A DNA stretch of 64,000 bases. It comes from Trichosphaerium sp. ATCC 40318. Lineage: Eukaryota > Discosea > Flabellinia > Trichosidae. The stretch lies in assembly GCA_038496445.1 (NCBI GenBank), contig JALMLS010000275.1, positions 1 to 64,000 of the forward strand, read 5' to 3'. Below, piece after piece: positions 22,857-35,000 of this stretch; the stretch's first letter is position 1; every line of letters begins with the position of its first letter. The notes under the pieces were generated by a model, which made no database searches, was not told where the DNA came from, and was given only the letters and a program-made list of their open reading frames with translations. The position numbers and the translations under genes are program-made.

Positions 22857-23262
22857 GCCTTGTATTATCTGGATGGTTTGCATCTTGAGGATAATAAAAG
22901 GTGCTCATTTATGACGGTACAAACAGTATTGTACCGGCGTTTGATAAGCAAGGTAGTTTGTTACTTAAGGTAGTTTCCAGTGTAACAACTTCGGTGAGTA
23001 GCAGTTCAATCAATGCCAGATTACGATAGAAAAAGTTTGTTTAATGTAATTTATTGATTTGTACAAGAGATCAATCCAATAAATGGGAGGGGTTTCTGGC
23101 TATGTTGATCCAAATAGGGTCGCAACCGAGCGAGACGGAGTCTCTCCTCCAATCTGGTAGTGTTGGACTAACAAGAACAAGTGAATCTAACTGGCTAAGT
23201 GCTACCATTTCGCTCGCATTTTATCTTGATGAATTTTAACAAATTCTAGGCGATTAGAACAA
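22857..23262 (+). repeat. Dispersed repeat segment, inverted partner at 50,393-50,665
   Basis: This stretch matches the reverse complement of 50,393-50,665, from GCCTTGTATTATCTGG through AAATTCTAGGCGA. It includes an extra ~90 bp here (about 22,919-23,007) that the partner lacks. It ends roughly 160 bp downstream of the acyl-CoA oxidase stop codon. There is no coding signal. Confidence 0.85.
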
Positions 23263-23424
23263 TGCAATGTATTGTAAATAATCGCCATGGAGAGAAGGAC
23301 CAAAGTCATTTTAAACACATAATTAACCTTCATTGAAACCAGTTGAAAAACGGTGTAAAGCTGTCTTTAATTTTGCCAAAAGAATCTGCTGATATGTTTT
23401 ATTTGTGAGATAATACTACTACAT

Positions 23425-25875
23425 CTACAATCTAGCGCGTAATAACTCTCCTTGGTTATCGTCTTCATTGTAACGAGTCCAGTTTTGAGCAATTGGTGCT
23501 TGGAATAGATGCTCTGGTATGTTAAAGGCATCAGCAAGGTTCAATGATTGTGGAGCAATATCAAGTACAGCACTTCTCACAAGATCAGAGAATCCGGCAC
23601 CTGACTTGATGGTAATGAGACCTGAGGTCAAATACCATGCCAAGTCCTTCTCTATGATATCTAGAGCAAACATACGTGCAAGTTTGATCAACATTGTACT
23701 ACACGAACACGATGAGTATGCGACAAAACAAAAAGCTGTAAAGTGACACGTACGTTAATGAGCGATCGTTAGATTTCTGAGCTTGTGCGAGCGCTTGTTC
23801 CATACACATGCGTTCTCCATGTGCTCTAGCTAGAGTTTGAATTGTATCACTCTCTTGTTTCATCCATACATCAAACAATTGTTGTCCTGCAGCCATTTTT
23901 GCCTGCATTTGAGTAGCGAGCTACATGTAAACTTAGCTAAGGTACAGTTCTTTTTTCTTTGAATCTCAGTGCGTACCTGCTTTACAAAAGCGATTTCTTT
24001 GAGCTTCAATAGCTTCAACAAATTGTTTGCATCCATGAGATCCCATGAAGACGCATTTCTAGCATCAGAGACAACAGGGAGCTGAACTTCTCCTTTTCTC
24101 AAAGAAGCCAATAATTCCTTTGATACCTTTTGCATCAAGACACTGTTGTCACCTTCAGCGGTCATACCAGCGTGTGCAAATCCGATAGCTTCACCAAGTC
24201 TATTACAACTCAAGTATCCTTGTCCACCTAATCGACAAAATGAGCACAAAGAGAAGAAGTAAACAAGAACAACATAAAAGGAAAAAAAGGAAAAAGAAGA
24301 AAAAAAGAACACAACGTACCGCATCTCTCACGACAAATAGAAGCAACACGCTCACCATTCCAAGTAACAAGTGGCTTGATTACGCAACATAGACGGACTA
24401 CATCAAAAGCATCCGAACCATCAGAATTAGCATAAAGATTCTTTACAAAATTCAAACCGAAGTTTAAAACAATTGTTCTGACCAACAAAGGTACTAAAGC
24501 ACGCTGTTGAAGCTGGTAGTCAAGGATAGGTGTATCACTCTTTCCCTTTGGACCAACAGTGAGGCGACTCGCTGCATAGCGTAGAGCAATACCCAAGCAC
24601 ATCTTGGCAGAAGAGCCAATCATTGAAGCGATACAAAGCCTACCGCTAAGCAATTGATCTGCGACTGTCAAGAAGCGTGCACGCTTCTTTTTGATATCTG
24701 TAACATATTTCCCTTCAGGCGTTACATCGGCATACTTGTTGAGAATATTTTCACGTGGGATACGAACATTGGAGAACCACAGTTTACCATTGTCGACACC
24801 ATTACACTCAATCTACAAAAACGATTTAGTAAAAATCGAGAAATAGTTAAAAAAAAGATCACAACAAAGTAAGCGATCTTAGATATCGTTTTAAAGTACA
24901 GAGAGCACACGTGTACTAATATTGCATAGTCGAAAAAAAAATTGCTTTTCGTATATCGGAGAAACGGGAAAATAACGAAAAAAAAATTTGCAAGTTACAT
25001 GCCTTGTAGCCCATGTCTTGGATAACAACACCTGGAGAAACTGACATATCTTCTTCTCTAATACGGACCAAGAAGGCATGTATACCTTCATGTACACCGT
25101 TGAACATGAGTTGAGCGAAAACTACGGCCCACTTTGCGTGTACAGCAGAGTTTGTGATCCAGTATTTTTGAGCAAGTGTGGAAGGAGTGTTAATGATAAA
25201 TTCCTTAGTTGAAGCGTCCCAAGTGGCTGTTGTTTCCATTTGAACGGCGTTGTTACCATAACCGAGCTCTACATAGTGTATAAGCGTGAGGAATAGATAC
25301 AAGGCGCAAGTGATGCTGTACCTGTCAGAGCGAAACAACCAACAGCGCTGAGGTCATCAATGCCTTTTACCAAATGACGATGACGTTCAGTACCGAGCTT
25401 TAGTACTGTACCACCGAATAAATTGAACTAGGCCTTGTTAGAGAAGAAAAGGGGCGCATTTGAAATAATTTCAGCATAGAACATTGGCCGTACTTGTACT
25501 GTCATTTTTGTTGCCATAGAACCGTCAATAAAGCCAGCAATTTCGTGCGCAGCGAAGATCATTAACGGATTTCGTTCGAAATCGAGCACTGAGATGTGCT
25601 TTGCCTCGCATATGCGTTTCAGGCGCTCCAGCGCTATTTCTCTCTGATAACGTAAACTAGTTTAAAAATGAACAAATAACCGCCAACAAGCTACGACTAG
25701 TGTTTTATACGTACCTAATGTTGTATCGTGGAACATAGATTGGGTCTTTGGCAAATTTCTTCATTGCTTGCCTCCGCTCATGGTTATCATTCTCAATGAT
25801 GTACGCAAGCTTGTCAACTGGGAAATTTGGAGGTGCCAAGCTTTTAGCGTGAGCAAATTTCTTGTATGTTGTCAT
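23425..25875 (-). CDS. ACOX: Acyl-CoA oxidase, peroxisomal
   Basis: This enzyme catalyses the first, FAD-dependent step of peroxisomal beta-oxidation (acyl-CoA to trans-2-enoyl-CoA plus H2O2). The start is the ATG of [11 protein letters not shown]. Exons carry, in order, the N-terminal helical domain, MATKMTVQ joined across an intron to [16 protein letters not shown] (typical ACOX 'LFGGT..LGTERH'), the middle beta domain ([46 protein letters not shown]), and the C-terminal FAD and dimer domains ([41 protein letters not shown]). The protein ends ARL-TAG, a good type-1 peroxisomal targeting signal. An apparent in-frame TAG near 25,435 disappears when a 66-nt GTACGG...CCTAG intron is removed. 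The length (about 640-660 residues) fits the family. The next gene upstream (Nog1) is on the same strand and independent. Confidence 0.93.
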
Positions 25876-26189
25876 GCGATACACCAAGTTCAAGGGGTTT
25901 AAAAGTTATGTTTAGCAACGATCAATTGTTAAGCCGTTGAAATTACGCGATTACGTCACCTACGTTGTATTATTACGGCGTACAAACGAACAGTAGCACA
26001 AACACAGCGAGTACATGCGGCTGAGGCGCTAGAAAAACAATAAACAAAACATTTTTTGCTTTTCCAATTTTTATTGAGACATCCAAACGAAGCGTTCAGA
26101 GCAAACATTCTACAATCATTACAACGCTTGGGCGTGTTTTTTTGGTTTTTCCACTTGATTATTTTTTTTCTGAGACTTTTTACGTTCAT

Positions 26190-29100
26190 TTATCTCATCT
26201 TGCTGTTTTTGTTCTTCATCTTCAAGTAATGTATACCCTTTGTATCATACACGGCCTTATCACCAGGACCACATTTACCACCAGCGCCAGACCACCTCTT
26301 TTTATTATCTAGACGTGCTCTCTTGCAAGCAGCAAGTTTTTGCTAAAAAAATCAAAAGTAAGTTCAGAGAAATCAAAGGTTTGTTCGTCTATTTGAGCAG
26401 AAAACGAGGTGAAATAGTTCCATACCTTGACATTCCTGTATCCTTCACCTTCTCCTGGTGTCATTTTCAAAATTCTTGCGCGAGATTTAGATGTCTCAGG
26501 AGATTGAGACACAGTGCGTTTTCTCTTACTTCCAACAGCTGATCGTTCTGAAGAAAGTCCACGTCCACGAGAACGAGAACGATCGCGAAGTCTCTCAACA
26601 GCAAGAGTAGGATCTAATCCCATACCACGGAGATGTTCAGCCATAGCATCAATCTTGGTGGCATTCTAAAAAAAAGTAAGAAAAAATAAGGGTGTTATTC
26701 GTCCGGAATTTTTCAAACTTTCTTGGAGCAAAGATTAACGTACACCGTTGTGATCTTTTACTGTGACATTCTCATCAATAAGTGTAACAGCATGGAACTT
26801 GTTACGAGGTAATTTACGGCCTCCTCGAGACTATACAAGCGTCAGTTTGTTAAAACAAAGCATTAAATTTAAATATAAGACGTACATTCTCTAAACGAGA
26901 ATTCCAGATCATAACACGTTTCTTATCGCGAATACGCTTCAATAAAGATTTCTCCTCAGGCGTTAATGTCCATTTGGAAGGATCAAGCTTCTTCAAACGC
27001 TCACCGAGCTCTCGTAGGCGATCTATAAACTCAGTAAGAGAAAGCCGTTTGAAACTCAAAATAACAAGCCCTTGTACCTTCTTCTTCCTTTAGTAGCTCA
27101 ATAAATCGTTCCTCTGAGTCTGGAGCAACCCAATCGGCGATATTCTCACCTTCCATAATCTCTGGGATGGCATCCCAACGCCATTCATCGTCTTCAAGCA
27201 TGTAGTACTCTACAAAAAATATTAGAACTTGTTACTCGTTCTTTCATCTTTAACGTGCTTTTTAGATCGATGCCAGTCCAATCAGCATCAAGTCCTTCGT
27301 AGAGCATTTGTTGACGAATAAAATCCTCGAATTTTTGTTTTGCGACTGCACCATCAGATTTACCGACTGTATCAGGTATACTTGGTGGACGTTCCTTGAG
27401 AAAAAAAAACCATCAGTTTTGGGATCAAAAATAAATAAAAAAAGACTCTGAACTTACGATGTCATCACGTCTTTCTGGAATAGCAACATGGAGGCGATGA
27501 GCCTTTGCTTTAATTTCTCTGCTGAGTAATTTTTGCTCTGTACGTTGTGCGAGTAGGATCTCACATGCCTGAACAAAGGAAAGTTAGTTTATATTTCTTT
27601 GTAAATAAAAATGTTGTTTTTCTCGTACTGTTTCTTTTACTTTTGCAACATTATCCTCATTTACATTACTCATTGGAATAACTTGAACACTACCAGCTGC
27701 TGGGTTGTCTTTAACAATCTCATCAATCAAAGCACGGTCTGAGTCATTTAGTTCTTCAAGCCTAAATAACAGAAATTTAGGAATAGACGGTTTTTACACA
27801 GTAAAAAAAAAAAGCAAAAAGTGCTCTTTAGGATTTAACACCAACACGTACTTTACAAGATCAATCTTATTGAGTACCAATACAAGTGGTTTATTGGTAA
27901 AGAGAGGACGAATGTTTTTAAAGAGAGAAACCTATTAACATTTGTTATTCGAACGTCTTTGTAGATGGAGAAAAAAAAACTCAGAAGTTTTGGTTGCATT
28001 TTATGAAAAAAATAATAAAAACGTACCTGTTGTTTTATGGAATATCCGCAGGCCTCAGAAATATCAATAAAAAATAAAACGCAACATCTTAGATGAGCCA
28101 AAGCTGTGACAGACTGCATTTCAATTGTATTACGCTCTTGGATCTCATGATCAAGAATTCCAGGAGTGTCAATTACCTATCAAACAAAAATAAGGAAAAA
28201 AACATTTACGATTTTTCTCTGATCCAAGACATTTGATGCGCTTGATTTTTTGTCTGCATTAATAAGAAAATAATACGTACCTGCCATCGCAAGTATTTGT
28301 AGTCCATGTGTCCAACAAACAAAGATTTTGTTGTAAACGCATAAGGTTCAACTTCACAGTTGGCACGCGTTACTTTGTTCATAAAACTACTCTTACCAAC
28401 ATTTGGGTAACTAGTTTGAAAAAAAAACGTTAACAACAAAACCGAAGGAAAAAGAGTAAAAAAATTAGTGAATTTCACCCAGAAAGTGTAAAGAACATGC
28501 ATTCCGCGAAAGATATGGTTATTTTACGTACCCACATACTAACAGTGTACGTGTGGAAGGATCAATAGATGGTAAACGAGCTAAATGCTGGCGTACTTGC
28601 TCTAAGTAAGCAAGACTGGCCTTTTGTTTCTTCAAAATTGTAACCATACTATAATAAGACGTTAATACCATGTGTATTGCAGAATTAGGCGTTTTAGGAG
28701 CGAGCTTTTTTCTTTTTTGGTGTTTTTACTTACCGACCCAAAGCTGCGCGTTTTAATTGTTTGCAACGGTACATACTATCACCGTATTTGAGCAAGCGCA
28801 CATAATCTTTAGAAAGAGTATCGATGAGATGACAAGCTGTGTTGAGTTGACCCAAAGCGAGTTTGTAGTGATCTTTATCGTATAGTACGTTAACCAAACT
28901 GGCGTAGAAAGGGTGTAACTCCTATTTGAGCTAGTTAGAAGAATGTACTTGCTTTTTTACACAAATAACGTTACCTCCATCACAGGAAATTCGGTGATAA
29001 TGCGCGAGAGGCGATCATGGGTAATTTGTTGACAATACCGTACTTTTCTCATGTAGAATTTGCGTATTCTTGAAATATGGTAGTGTTTATGGACTACAGT

Positions 29101-29193
29101 AGGTGTTCCACGCATTGTTTTGGACAATACAATGTTAATAATCTCTGTTCCATCAGGAACTACCTGTATGTTCTTGAAGTTGTATTGGACCAT
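26190..29193 (-). CDS. NOG1: Nucleolar GTPase Nog1 (GTPBP4)
   Basis: Nog1 is an Obg-family GTPase of the nucleolus needed for 60S ribosomal subunit assembly. The ATG at 29,193 opens the conserved [17 protein letters not shown]. Later exons give [18 protein letters not shown] and [13 protein letters not shown], then the G domain: G1 [34 protein letters not shown]3 [27 protein letters not shown] and G4 NKIDL. After that come the acidic middle region and the basic C-terminus with [20 protein letters not shown]. About twelve introns, nearly all with GTACG or GTAAG donors, interrupt it. The last exon reads [17 protein letters not shown] and ends KMR-TAA. An alternative frame past 26,225 is also open, so the exact C-terminus is uncertain. 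Confidence 0.95.
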
Positions 29194-29682
29194 CTTTTAC
29201 AGCAAACGGAAGAGGTACAACCAAAGCGTGAGAAAAATGAACGAAAAACTCTTGACTTTAACAAGACCACAGGTGCACACCGTCTCCTGAAAAAGGTGAA
29301 GTGCCTTTTGGTTTTGCTGTAGCGCTTACATTGTAATGCTTTGTCTGTAGCGCGTATGTGTATTTGTAGCATACAGAATAACGTGTTTTTGTTCGTACTA
29401 CAACGCCCACAGAGAAAATATTTTGTTTTTACTTTACAGTATTTTTTCTTTCACTTTTAACGGCGTAAATAACTATTGGGGATGTTGTAAACATGTTTGT
29501 CATAGCTGGAAATTTGTTGGCGTCTGTGATAATCTCATTCTTTCTAGTAGATCATCGCATGCTCGTCATGGCCGTGCTCGCTGTGGCCGTGTACTCTGTG
29601 GTGAACTAGAAGTGATTTAGAGGGCCAACGGCTCAATTGTTTTTGCGTTTTGTAAGAATAATGCGCTTCTTTCGCTTATGTT
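29194..29682. other. Spacer between Nog1 and the small membrane protein gene
   Basis: About 490 bp upstream of the Nog1 start. A short imperfect GC-richer repeat of CGTGCTCGCTGTGGCCGTG type lies at 29,560-29,595. I see no tRNA, snRNA or coding feature, and the Nog1 promoter is presumably here. Confidence 0.5.
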
Positions 29683-30029
29683 CACTTACCATAGTTCTTC
29701 CACTTGTACGAGTATCTCATCATAACAGCAGTGGTAATTGAAAGAGCAATCCACATCTACCCACGCTTTAGTTAATTTTACTTAATTTATACTTCCCAGC
29801 GCTTGTGAGAGCTTATTTGCACAATTGTCGCAAAGAAAAAAAATAAACGTACGTAACCAGTTCTGTATGGTCCAATTCTGTTCCAGAACCTGTGGTGCCA
29901 GGTTTCGATGGTAGGCAAGATAGGCGCATCACCCTTCATAGTCCTTATGTATTTGAGTGGCTCATGTGAGACATCTTTAGCGGCGGTTTTCAAGGCCTCA
30001 GCGGCTTTAGTGGTTGCTGGCTCTGTCAT
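29683..30029 (-). CDS. Small single-pass membrane protein, possibly mitochondrial
   Basis: Exon 1 (30,029 to ~29,853) encodes MTEPATTKAAEALKTAAKDV... ending NRIGPYRTGY. A GTACGT donor and a TAG acceptor near 29,765 join it in phase to MWIALSITTAVMMRYSYKWK, one transmembrane helix followed by a basic tail and TGA. The total is about 83 residues. An N-terminal amphipathic Ala/Lys-rich segment, an aromatic-rich linker and a single C-terminal helix with Tyr/Lys after it are typical of small accessory subunits of respiratory complexes. It somewhat resembles ATP synthase subunit f, but that is a guess from layout. GGTAAGTG at the end could instead be another donor, extending the gene. Confidence 0.6.
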
Positions 30030-32098
30030 CCTGTGCTGAACTGAACTTAAGAATTATTGCGACTGGAAACTTAATCGCAGTCTGAATAGACTTCCAAGAG
30101 CACGCCCTTGTTATAATTAATATTGAGTGCGTTGTTGATACATTTGCTTGTTGCACTGCGTCCAAATCTCAGATACCTCAATGTTTTTAGCCCTCAGACA
30201 TTTTCTGCTATTGTAGCACAAACCAGAAACAAATACCAGCAGCAGCAGATAGTAATGGGTAAGGGATCAAAGAGAAGAGGTGCAACGGTTGTGATTGTGT
30301 AATATCTCCTGCACGTGTGCAACAATTCATAGCTTGACCATTCAAGTATTTTCTTCTATTGTGCATCTACGATGCTTCAATGCAACTTGTAAGCTGGAAC
30401 TATTTCTGAACAGGATAGATTCGTTGGCGCGATCAATAACCAATGAACATATCGTCTACGATAAGGCTGGACTGCAATTTATGTTATAACAGCTTACTTT
30501 CAGTCGTGTAGGATAACTCTGTTGAAGGTTCGTACACGCTGTTAATCTACGACACAAAATTGCGCCAGTGGAGCAAGCATTAGAACTGGTGATCCAGTTG
30601 TCGCTACATAGTTATGTGAGAGGTAGGCGACCTGCTTTTGGAGTGTTTGCAGTTTAAGCAGAAAGGGAAGGTTTTTTAGATGTATAGGTAGCGTTAACGC
30701 CCTTGCTTGATGCAATGCAATTTTTTGCATGTAACCTTAGTGGCCTCGCGGAGTGATTTTAGTGAGTGTCACAAGACCTAGGGATTTTTACGGGCGAGTA
30801 TTGACGGCGGTGACATACTTAGTAAAATTGTATTTAGCATCAATTATTAAATGACATTCAAGTGTCACTAGCACCAAAGAATGAAAGTTGTCTCTTTGCC
30901 AAATACTGTAATATTGGATAGGTGTTTTCAAGGTTGTAACTGTTTTATTTTTATTTCTTTATTTAACGTCAATAGAAGTCAACTAAGACAACTTCTCTTA
31001 GCATTAAGAGCACAGTTCATCAGGCCGTCGTACGGCGCTATTTAAGTTGGTTGTAACTGCACTACAGCGTACTAGACTTAAACGTGTTAAGTTTCCGAAC
31101 TAAATTTAGGTCAATTTTCAGATAGCGCGAACAAGAATTGTGTTTCTTACAAACCTTCCCAAATCGTACTAAAACAGCTCTTGGTGAGTTTTAACGATAC
31201 CCACAATTTTTTTTGACAAAGAAATGCAACTCTACAAAAACCTTTCCATCTTATCTAAAGCTTGAGGTGCATAGTTGTAGTGCTTCCCGACTGACGGTTG
31301 CGGCTGATTATACTTCGTTTTAACTGATTGGGGCTTTCAGGGTAATTACTTCGTTTCATACTTCGCTTTCTCCCTGTTAGCCCTTTAAACCAACATTACA
31401 GCCTGATTTGCACTTGCGACATGATTATCTGCGATGCCGCGACAGAGCTGGCATCGCTTAAGGATAGTTGTGATTGCTTGGTGCTTATTCCGAAAGTCAT
31501 ATACTTCGCAAAATTGTTGTTTTCACGTAAAATACTTGTGCTGATTAAGGACACTGGAGATGAGTAAATCATCTACTTGTGTACCTTGGCACTACCTGAG
31601 GCACACTACGCGACCACCTCTTTTTGTTTTTGTCTACCCATGATCAGAAATACAGTCTCATCCAGTAAGGTCTCCTTCAGTGGTTGAAAGCACAAGCAGC
31701 TGGTAATAGCACGTAATAACAACAGCTGGACAGTAGTTTGGAATGCTTACTATACTGTATTGTGTTTACATAGTTTATGACAGTGTACAAGAGGCCCACA
31801 TAATTACCAGACATTGTCACAAAACTTGTTGGAAATGTTGGCACGTGGCTACTTGAAATACCCATTTCAGTGATGTACCACAAGTAATATATAAAGGCTT
31901 TCTAAATCGATTTTTTTCCTTTGCTTTATTTTACAATTACAAGTGCAAAAAAAAACCTTCGATATTTGTTTTTGTCATGGTGAGAGGCATATAAAAAAAA
32001 TAGAACACAATCACGTTATCAACTGAATACAGTTGATTTTGATTACGTTATAGTAGAAGTAATATCACTACGTGTTTTTACCAAGTGGTGGTTCTTAC
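30030..32098. other. Gene-free intergenic region (~2.1 kb)
   Basis: I find no frame with domain content, no consistent exon chain, and no tRNA- or snRNA-like sequence on either strand. It lies between the 5' end of the small membrane protein gene and the 3' end of the filamin/PX/PH gene. Confidence 0.6.
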
Positions 32099-35000
32099 TT
32101 ATTTCTTAGTTATACTTAATTTCCTTTTTCTTTCTTTTTTACTGCGTTTTGGTGATTTTTCTGGAAGATCAAACTCCTCGAACTCAGGTAGAACAACAAC
32201 AGGTCCTGAGTGACCCATAATTTGTGGTGTTGTTTTCTTTATACCTGTATACCATTTTCTCAAGTCTTTGGAGTTAGGTACACCTAAAGAAGAATATCAA
32301 CAACACACACTGAAAAACCAAAATTGGAAGAAAACAATTTTGCATGCGTACCGAAGTATAGTGTTGTTGCTCCTGACCATGATCCAGTATTGGATGGTTG
32401 TGCAATAGAAAACATTATCAATTTTGCTGATTCTCTGGATAGCTAAGTAGCGATTTAGCAAGAAACCAAGGTTATGTTATCTTTTCTTTTGTTTTTTTTT
32501 TTTCAATTTTCAACAACGTACACCTAATGTTGCCTTATCTACATTTGTAACGTTTGTTACTGTAGTTCCCTTAAGATCAGTAATCTGATTTGGGTGTTTA
32601 TCTCTCTTTTGTTTGTATTGGTACATTATACCATTACGTAGTACGATCCTAAAGGTAAATACTGTCAGGAACATCAGAATAAAAATAAAAGACCTAAACA
32701 AAAACTTACCAGACTTTTTTGACTTCCTTAGAAAGCATGGCTTTTGGTGTGACACTATAAAGGTATCCAGTATGCTCTACAACCTTAGGGTTTGAGCTAG
32801 GTGGTGCTACTCTATGAACAAGCAAGAATTTCTGAACTTCTTTGTCTCGAAGTAAGGCTTGCTTCTGTACTACTTGACGTAACCTAGAAAGAACAATGTA
32901 AGAACAGGTATATTGTCTTAATTATTTTGCGTACCAGTCCTCAAGTGATCTTTGTTGTTTTTCTACATTGAAAGGACTGAGTTGGTTGAACCACCCTTTG
33001 TTTGCCTTAAGGACAGGTACAGTATTTTTATAGCACAGACGCAACTAAACAAGAAGAGTAGAATATTAATGGCAAGCCGGATGAAGGTTAAAAAAAAAAT
33101 TGTTTAAATATTCGTTCGCACGTACGTGTTTATGAAGGTCTCCAAAATCAGAATGGCGACGGTAAACTGACCACCGACGGTCATTAGCTTCAATGACTAA
33201 CTTGAAAATCTAATTCCAATAAGCAAGAATCCAAGGTAATAAAGAAGAAAATATGAAAAAAAAGAGAAAAACGTACAGTGTACAATCTATTCTCAGCGTT
33301 TCTCTTCATTGCTGTGTGATCAATAATATCAACGACAACGAGACCAGTGACCTTGAATTCTGTAGGTTTTTGAGCTGCTGATGCACTTTTGTTTCCTTCA
33401 TTGCCCATAGCACCAACCATAGTACTCAGGCGCCTAAGTAAAGGAATTAGCAGACTTAAAAAGCAAAGAATAGTGTAACTTGCCATAGTCTGGTAGCTCT
33501 ATATTTGGATCTTGGAGAAACTAAGTCATTAAGTGGAGGAGTATTCGTAGCTCCACTTGTAGGCTTGTTTCTTGGAGGTAGTGGAGGACGAGGCCCAAAT
33601 TGAGCAGTCTAATGGAACACGTCAGAGTTGTAAAGGAAAATGACTTACCCTTGGTCTTTGTCTTCTTGGAATTTGCATAGAAGCGCGTCTAGATGTGTTT
33701 TTGGTGTATGTACCACCCAAACCAGAGTTTGGAGCAGTAGGATCATAATCATCTTCATGTGAGAAATCAGCGTGGAGTTTTGCCAACATTTGCTTGTCAT
33801 ATCCTACGCCACCAGAGGATGAATTCAAAATAGCCATGGATTTTCTCTTGGCCTGTCGAATTACTTGGTGAGCATGTCTTTCTGCAGATTGTTGGAGTTG
33901 TGAAGTGCTTTGTCTGAGACTCTGCTTTAAGTGTTCCATCTCTTCAGCAACCTTGAGTCTAGCGTCTTCACGTGTCATATCACGCAATGTGTTGGACTTG
34001 GCTTGGGCTGCTTCGCGTATCTTGGAGGCTTGTTGTTGGGCAGCTTCGGTAATGACACGCCCTTCCTCTCGGCTGAGACTGCTGGCTTCTTGAAAAGCAA
34101 TATCTTTTGAATAGAGTAAGCAATAATGATGCAAACAAAAAAGAAAAAAAAGTGGCTCACCTTGCACGCGCTTAGCTTCTTCTTCAGCGGATAATGATAT
34201 ATCTTGTAATTGTTTCTCCAAAGCAATACGTGATTGTTGTTCTACATTTGAACGTAGTTTTTGCATCTCTTCTTCTGCTTCTGTTCTCATAATAATACTT
34301 CTTTCTTTAGCTTTTTCTAGCACTAATTTTGCTTCCTCTGATGCTTTGTTAAGCAAGGCATCTGCACGAGTTTGAGCAATCTCTAGTGCTTCTTTTTCGG
34401 CTTTCTTTGTGTAATCCTTTAATAGTTGTTGCTTGAATGATTCTACTTCACGATGCGCTTCTTGTTTGGCAAGTTCAGCATCACGTTCTGCTTTTTCTTT
34501 TACTCTCTTTGCGTTCTCTTCTAACTCGGCAATCCTTTGATTTATCATAAGCGATTCGTCTAACATTACGCTTTTACACTTATTACGTACCTTTCAGCGC
34601 TTATTTTTTGTTTCGCTTCGACTTGTGAATCAAGTTGTTTCAGTCTACAAAATTAGTCAGGTTTTGAATTGGTAACTCAAATGGAGGCCTTTTTACCTTA
34701 TTTGTTGTTGGTTTTCGGCTTCTGCAAGCATCTCAAGTTTGGTTGATAGTTCGCGTTCCTTATTAGATAATTCGTTCAAACGTTTCTTGTTGCTAAGCTC
34801 TGTACGCTCAAGCTCTTGAAGACGTTGCATTCTTGCAATAAGTTCGCGTTCTCGTTGTGCGAGTTGTTGTTCTCTTTCGTTTAGTTCTTGCTCGCGCTTT
34901 AGCTTAGCACTGTGCTCGCTTTCAATAAGCTTTAACTTTGCTTTCTTAATAGCGTCACTGGCTTCTCTTTGCTCCTTATTTTTCTTTTCACGTGCTTCTT

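Noticed and set aside
25425-25510. In-frame TAG in acyl-CoA oxidase as evidence for reassigned stop codon or pseudogene
   Set aside because: Removing a 66-nt GTACGG...CCTAG intron restores the family consensus, and TAG, TAA and TGA all serve as ordinary stops elsewhere in the window.
29530-29640. GC-richer stretch as a possible tRNA or snoRNA
   Set aside because: No cloverleaf, no T-loop GTTCRANNC box and no C/D or H/ACA pattern could be placed.
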